Below are positions 35,603 through 39,341 of a DNA stretch of 39,341 nucleotides, one piece after another. How positions within the stretch are numbered: position 1 is the first letter of the stretch; each line of letters begins with the position of its first letter. Source of the DNA: Gemmatimonadaceae bacterium (GTDB lineage: Bacteria; Gemmatimonadota; Gemmatimonadetes; Gemmatimonadales; Gemmatimonadaceae). The position numbers and the translations under genes are program-made. Location: assembly GCA_025450035.1 (NCBI GenBank), contig JANWIF010000025.1, forward strand, positions 1-39,341, in the 5' to 3' direction. The notes below the pieces were generated by a model that saw only the letters and a program-made list of their open reading frames with translations, searched no databases and had not been told where the DNA came from.

Positions 35603-38092
35603 ATGATGCGCTTCCGATATGCCGCCCGCCGGCTCCTGCGCGCCCGCGCCTTCGCCATGTCGGCCACGCTCACGCTTGCGTTAGGCATCGGCGGCGCGAC
35701 GGCGGTGTTCACCGTGGTCAACGGCGTGCTCCTCCGGCCGCTTCCCTTCCCGAACGCCGCGCGCCTCGTCGACCTGTCGCACACGCTGGCCGTGTCCGGC
35801 GTATTGAACGTGGACCAGTCGGATGCCACGTTCCTGATGTACCGGAAACAGAACCACGTGTTCGCCGATGTTGCGGCGTATCGGTCCAGCGCCGCGAACC
35901 TGAGTGACGCTCTCGGTGCATCGTCGGGCGGCGGCGCATCGGCGGCGCCGGAGCGCGTGTCCGCCACATGGACGAGCGCGAGCCTGTTCTCGGTGCTCGG
36001 GGCGGCGCCAAAGTTAGGCCGAAGGCTTGGCGACGCGGACAACCAGCCGGCTGCCGAGCCGGTGGTCGTCATCGCCCAACGACTCTGGGAGCGAAAGTTC
36101 GGCGCCAGCCCCGCGATCATCGGGCGGCGCGTCATGGTGGACGGCGTGGAGCGCGAGATCGTGGGCGTTATGCCGGAGAGTTTCGGCTTCCCGACGCTCG
36201 AGACAACGCTCTGGCTGCCGCTGGTCCTCGACCCTGCCCACACCAGGTCCGCGGCCTTCGACTATCGCGGCATCGCGCGCTTGCGCGACGGCGTGTCCCT
36301 CGCGGCCGCCACGGCCGATCTCCAGCGCCTGTTGCCGCACGTGCCCGAAGTGTTTCCGGGCCGGCTCACCGCCGGTGCGATCGCGGTCACACACATGCGC
36401 GCGGTCGTGCGGCCGCTGCGCGACGTGATCGTGGGCGACGTTGGGCGAATCTTGTGGATCGTGCTCGGCGCGTCCGGCGTGCTGCTGCTCATCGCGTGCG
36501 CGAACGTCGGCAGCCTGTTCCTCGCTCGCGCGGAGGGACGCCAGCGCGAACTGGCCGTGCGCCGCGCGCTCGGCGCCGGCCGCGGGTCGCTGCTCGCGGA
36601 TTTTCTCTCCGAGGCGGTCATCCTGTCGGTACTCGGCGCCGCGCTCGGACTCGGCTTCGCCGTGGTTGCCATTCATCTGCTCCAGTCGGCCGACACGAGC
36701 GCGACTGTTCCGCGTCTTGCCGAGGTCCGTCTGGATGGCGTCGTACTCGGCGCGACCGCCTGCATCGCGGCGCTCGCCGCCATCGTCGTGAGCGCCGTGA
36801 CGGTCATGCGCTCGGGAGGCGCGTCGTTGTCGGCGCTGCTCATGGCGAGCGGCGGGGCGACCAGCGGCGGACGCACGCGCTCGCATACGCGCCGCGCGCT
36901 GGTCGCGGTGCAGGTTGCACTGGCGCTCGTGTTGCTGGCCGCGGCCGGTCTGCTCGCGCGCAGCTTCTCGCGTTTGGTCGCGGTGAATCCCGGCTTCGAC
37001 GCGCAGCATGCACTCACCTTCCGGATGGCGTTGCCGCCGGCTGCGTATCCGACGACCGGCGCCGCGGCGCGGGTGATGCTCGAGACGCTCGATGCACTGC
37101 GTGCCGTGCCGGGCGTGCAGTTCGCCGGCGCAGCCACGAAGCTCCCGCTCGATGACGAGGGCCGGCAGGACAGCGCCGTCTACATCGAAGACCACCCGTT
37201 GGGCATGGGGGGAATTCCCGGCGTGCACGAGATGGTGTTCGCGACCCCCGGATATTTCCGCGCGATGGACATTCCGCTGCTCGCGGGTCGCGGATTCCAG
37301 GCGCCGGATGCCGGCGCCGACACCGCGCATTTGCCGCGCGAAGTGATCGTGAGCGCCGCCTTTGCCGGACGGTACTGGCAAGGGCAGTCTGCGTTAGGCA
37401 AACGCGTGCGCATGAATCCCACGGACGCGTGGTCCACGGTGGTCGGCGTCGCCGGGAACGTGCGGGAGGCGGGCCTCGAGCAGCCGCCGTCGGAAACCGT
37501 GTACAGTCCGTTGGTCACCGTGGACGCGGCCGGCATGCCGTGGACGCCGCGCGACGTCGCGTTCGTGGTGCGCGGCGCGGAGACCGGAAGCCCGGCGGGC
37601 CTTGCCGCCGCCGCGCGCCGAGCGGTGTACAGCGTGGCGCCCGCCCTGCCGATCTACCGGGTGATGCCCGTGAGCGCACTGGTGTCGGCCGCGGTGTCGC
37701 GCACGATGTTCACGCTCATGGTGCTCGGTATCGCGGCGATCGTGGCGATGATCATCGGGGCGATGGGGATCTACGGGGTGATCGCGTATCTGGTGAGTCT
37801 CCGCACGCGTGAGCTTGGCGTGCGCCTCGCGCTGGGGGCGAGGCCCGCGGACGTGCGCCGGTTAGTCGTGCGTCATGGGTTGACCGATGCGGTGCTCGGC
37901 GTTGCGGCGGGGCTCGTGGTCGCCGCCGCGCTCACGCGCGTGCTCGCGACGATGCTGTATGACGTGAGCCCGATGGACCCGGTGACGTTGGTCGCCGCTT
38001 CGGTGGTGCTGCTGGTGACGGCCGTCGCCGCGAGCTGGCTGCCCGCGCGGCGCGCCGCGGCCCTGGATCCGTCGAGTGCGCTCCGGGAGTAG
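35603..38092 (+). CDS. ADOP-type ABC permease
   Basis: The gene encodes 829 residues from ATG 35603 (a second ATG follows at 35606). The longer frame from a TTG at 35477 is not family-like. The layout is the duplicated MacB-PCD/FtsX permease: TM1 at about 20-40 (ATLTLALGIGGATAVFTVV), a periplasmic domain, an FtsX block (GVLLLIACANVGSLFLARAE at about 295), a second half starting RRALVAVQVALALVLLAAAGL, a C-terminal FtsX block (MGIYGVIAYLVSLRTRELG), and the closing ARRAAALDPSSALRE. No ATPase or PadR gene is adjacent. Three GTTAGGC motifs lie in it, each read as Leu-Gly. Substrate unknown. Confidence 0.94.
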   Translation: MMRFRYAARRLLRARAFAMSATLTLALGIGGATAVFTVVNGVLLRPLPFPNAARLVDLSHTLAVSGVLNVDQSDATFLMYRKQNHVFADVAAYRSSAANLSDALGASSGGGASAAPERVSATWTSASLFSVLGAAPKLGRRLGDADNQPAAEPVVVIAQRLWERKFGASPAIIGRRVMVDGVEREIVGVMPESFGFPTLETTLWLPLVLDPAHTRSAAFDYRGIARLRDGVSLAAATADLQRLLPHVPEVFPGRLTAGAIAVTHMRAVVRPLRDVIVGDVGRILWIVLGASGVLLLIACANVGSLFLARAEGRQRELAVRRALGAGRGSLLADFLSEAVILSVLGAALGLGFAVVAIHLLQSADTSATVPRLAEVRLDGVVLGATACIAALAAIVVSAVTVMRSGGASLSALLMASGGATSGGRTRSHTRRALVAVQVALALVLLAAAGLLARSFSRLVAVNPGFDAQHALTFRMALPPAAYPTTGAAARVMLETLDALRAVPGVQFAGAATKLPLDDEGRQDSAVYIEDHPLGMGGIPGVHEMVFATPGYFRAMDIPLLAGRGFQAPDAGADTAHLPREVIVSAAFAGRYWQGQSALGKRVRMNPTDAWSTVVGVAGNVREAGLEQPPSETVYSPLVTVDAAGMPWTPRDVAFVVRGAETGSPAGLAAAARRAVYSVAPALPIYRVMPVSALVSAAVSRTMFTLMVLGIAAIVAMIIGAMGIYGVIAYLVSLRTRELGVRLALGARPADVRRLVVRHGLTDAVLGVAAGLVVAAALTRVLATMLYDVSPMDPVTLVAASVVLLVTAVAASWLPARRAAALDPSSALRE

Positions 38093-38445
38093 ATACGGCG
38101 ATCGCCAGTGGGAACAACGTATCACGGATGATCGAGATGGGTCGAATTGCTTCGGCGGCGAGGGATGGCGTCCTGCAGCCACCGCTTGGAGGGTTTGCGC
38201 GTTTGTCTTTTCAAACGGCAAATCCATGTTCGTCAAGAATGAGCATCCATGCGGTTGTCGCCGGAGCCTTCTTCCGCAGCCGGAGGCACCCGGCGCTCTG
38301 TGCCGTGGACGCGGCCGCCAGAACCGCGCGCCGGATCGCGACGGCGCGACGTCGTGGATCGCTCGGTGGCGTGGTTCGATGAGTATCTGAGTAAACACGG
38401 AGGCCGACCTTGTTCGCCGAGCGCGGCGGGCACGGCGGACGCGGC
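38093..38445. other. Gene-free stretch with a possible hydrolase remnant
   Basis: No complete gene is visible. On the + strand, around 38340-38395, one frame reads RRDVVDRSVAWFDEYLSKH. This resembles the C-terminal end of S9-type or other alpha/beta-hydrolase peptidases, but nothing upstream supports a gene. It is treated as a likely remnant of low certainty. Confidence 0.3.
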
Positions 38446-39222
38446 TCACGATGCGAACCGTGCCCCCAACTCCTCCACCGCTCGATACAGCTCGTCGAAC
38501 GACGGCACTACGAACAGCACGTTCTGGAAGTGATCGATCTCGAACGGTTGCGCGATCACGGCATCGAGGCTGAACGGCCGGCGCTCACACGTGGTGCCTA
38601 ACGCGTTGGCGGCATCGCCGTGCGACGAGATCAGGCCGCTTCCGTAGACGCGGGTCGTGTCGCCCTCGTCGATCAGTCCGAACTCGACGGTGAACCAGAA
38701 GAGGCGGGCGAGCGCCTGGGTCTCCTCGTCGGTGCGCGCGGCGGCGCCGAGGGTGCCGAACCGCTCGAGGAAATCGGCGAACACGGGCTCGGCGTGGAGC
38801 GGGACGTGGCCGAACACATCGTGAAAGATGTCGGGCTCGGGAAGGTAGTCGAGTTGACTCCGCGGGCGAACGCCGAGGGTCGTGGGAAACCGGCGAAGGG
38901 ACAGACACCGGAAGAACTGCGCGGCCGGGATGAAGCCGCGCACGCCCACGGCCTGCCAAGTCGTGAGCGCGGCGAGGCGACGGTTTACGTCGGCAAGATC
39001 GGGTACGTGGTGGGAGGAGAGTCCGATACGGTCGATGCCCTGCAGAAACACCTCGCTGCCCGTGTCGCGCAGTGTGGTCATGCGGCGCTCGTACAGGGAG
39101 TGCCACACAGCGTGGGCCTCCGGGTCGTAGTGCGCGTACTGCTGCGCGACGAATTCGGGGAGGCCGGTCACGGTCGGTTCGGCGGCATCGGCGCGATGGT
39201 TGGTGCTCGGGCTCTGCGGCAT
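38446..39222 (-). CDS. phhA: Phenylalanine-4-hydroxylase
   Basis: The gene encodes 258 residues, the length of monomeric bacterial enzymes that lack the eukaryotic regulatory domain. It hydroxylates Phe to Tyr using a pterin, O2 and non-heme iron. The iron ligands are His134 and His139 in PEPDIFHDVFGHVP and Glu180 in FWFTVEFGL. The pterin-side RPRSQLDYLPEPDIFHD region is intact. GGAG lies 6 nt before ATG 39222. No pterin-carbinolamine dehydratase gene is seen in the window. It is cytoplasmic and probably serves Phe catabolism or Tyr supply, which would fit the peptide and amino-acid importers nearby. Confidence 0.95.
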   Translation of the reverse strand: MPQSPSTNHRADAAEPTVTGLPEFVAQQYAHYDPEAHAVWHSLYERRMTTLRDTGSEVFLQGIDRIGLSSHHVPDLADVNRRLAALTTWQAVGVRGFIPAAQFFRCLSLRRFPTTLGVRPRSQLDYLPEPDIFHDVFGHVPLHAEPVFADFLERFGTLGAAARTDEETQALARLFWFTVEFGLIDEGDTTRVYGSGLISSHGDAANALGTTCERRPFSLDAVIAQPFEIDHFQNVLFVVPSFDELYRAVEELGARFAS

Positions 39223-39253
39223 CGGGTACTCCAGGTGTGAGTGGAGAACAGCG

Positions 39254-39286
39254 AAAAGCGGCCCGTGGAAAATTCCACGGGCCGCT
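39254..39286 (-). terminator. Intrinsic terminator of a gene beyond the right edge
   Basis: AGCGGCCCGTGGAA (39257-39270) and TTCCACGGGCCGCT (39273-39286) form a perfect 14-bp palindrome. Read on the minus strand the stem is followed by TTTT (39257-39254). It would end a minus-strand transcript entering from the right, just upstream of phhA. Confidence 0.75.
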
Positions 39287-39341
39287 GGGGGGGGGGGGGG
39301 GGGGGGGGGGGGGAGATTGGCGGGTGGTACACCCCCCCCCC
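39287..39341. other. Homopolymer end, probable sequencing artefact
   Basis: A run of 27 G (39287-39313), about 18 mixed bases, then 10 C to the end of the window. Such runs are typical of dark-cycle poly-G reads carried into an assembly. The bases here should not be trusted. Confidence 0.8.

Noticed and set aside
36014-37381. 455-residue minus-strand frame opposite the third ADOP gene
   Set aside because: Same composition artefact as above; the ADOP frame is fully supported by motifs.

Overview
The window is high-GC bacterial DNA (roughly two thirds G+C by eye). Its gene content suggests Gemmatimonadota, with Acidobacteriota as the second choice. The evidence is three very large orphan ABC permeases of the ADOP/MacB-FtsX type (one paired with a PadR regulator), a Ser/Thr kinase fused to a TolB-like and TPR output region, an S10 peptidase, a Uma2-type protein and a GxxExxxY remnant. 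This taxonomic call is inference. The right end finishes in a 27-base G run and a 10-base C run that look like sequencing artefact at a contig end.

Layout. 1-2500: a secreted protein of unknown function behind a good sigma70-type promoter, then a two-gene unit of lower GC encoding a stand-alone proteasome-fold threonine hydrolase and a 58-residue protein, closed by a strong terminator. 2.9-7.5 kb: an OPT oligopeptide transporter divergent from an ADOP permease. 7.5-10.7 kb: a large secreted Ig-like/coiled-coil protein flanked by gene debris: a 5'-truncated fragment, a frameshifted lipoprotein gene, and a 14-codon signal-peptide stub converging on it. 10.9-14.0 kb: a PadR-ADOP operon whose promoter carries a matching palindrome. 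14.3-23.5 kb: S10 carboxypeptidase, a small GGVRGKY protein, Uma2, a double-VOC protein with a histone-H1-like tail, AsmA, a hypothetical, the kinase and a DinB protein. 23.6-33.1 kb: a saccharide locus. It holds a minus-strand run of GH36-like hydrolase, a sodium:solute symporter fused to a nucleotidyltransferase, a GHMP sugar kinase and a POT peptide transporter, divergent from a broken GH35 beta-galactosidase. 33.2-39.2 kb: a secreted protein, an APC amino-acid permease, a third ADOP permease and phenylalanine-4-hydroxylase.

Functional themes. One is uptake and breakdown of peptides and amino acids (OPT, S10, POT, APC, PhhA). The other is a sugar module in which hydrolysis, Na+-coupled import, phosphorylation and nucleotidyl transfer are encoded side by side, two of the steps on one polypeptide.

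The most unusual signal is not a gene. The heptamer GCCTAAC / GTTAGGC occurs 39 times by hand count, about once per kb. It is balanced between strands and lies in coding sequence (all four reading frames that avoid a stop), across stop codons and in intergenic DNA. In one gap two copies form an inverted repeat. Composition alone predicts about 4-5 copies. Density and layout recall DNA uptake sequences, but the function is unknown.
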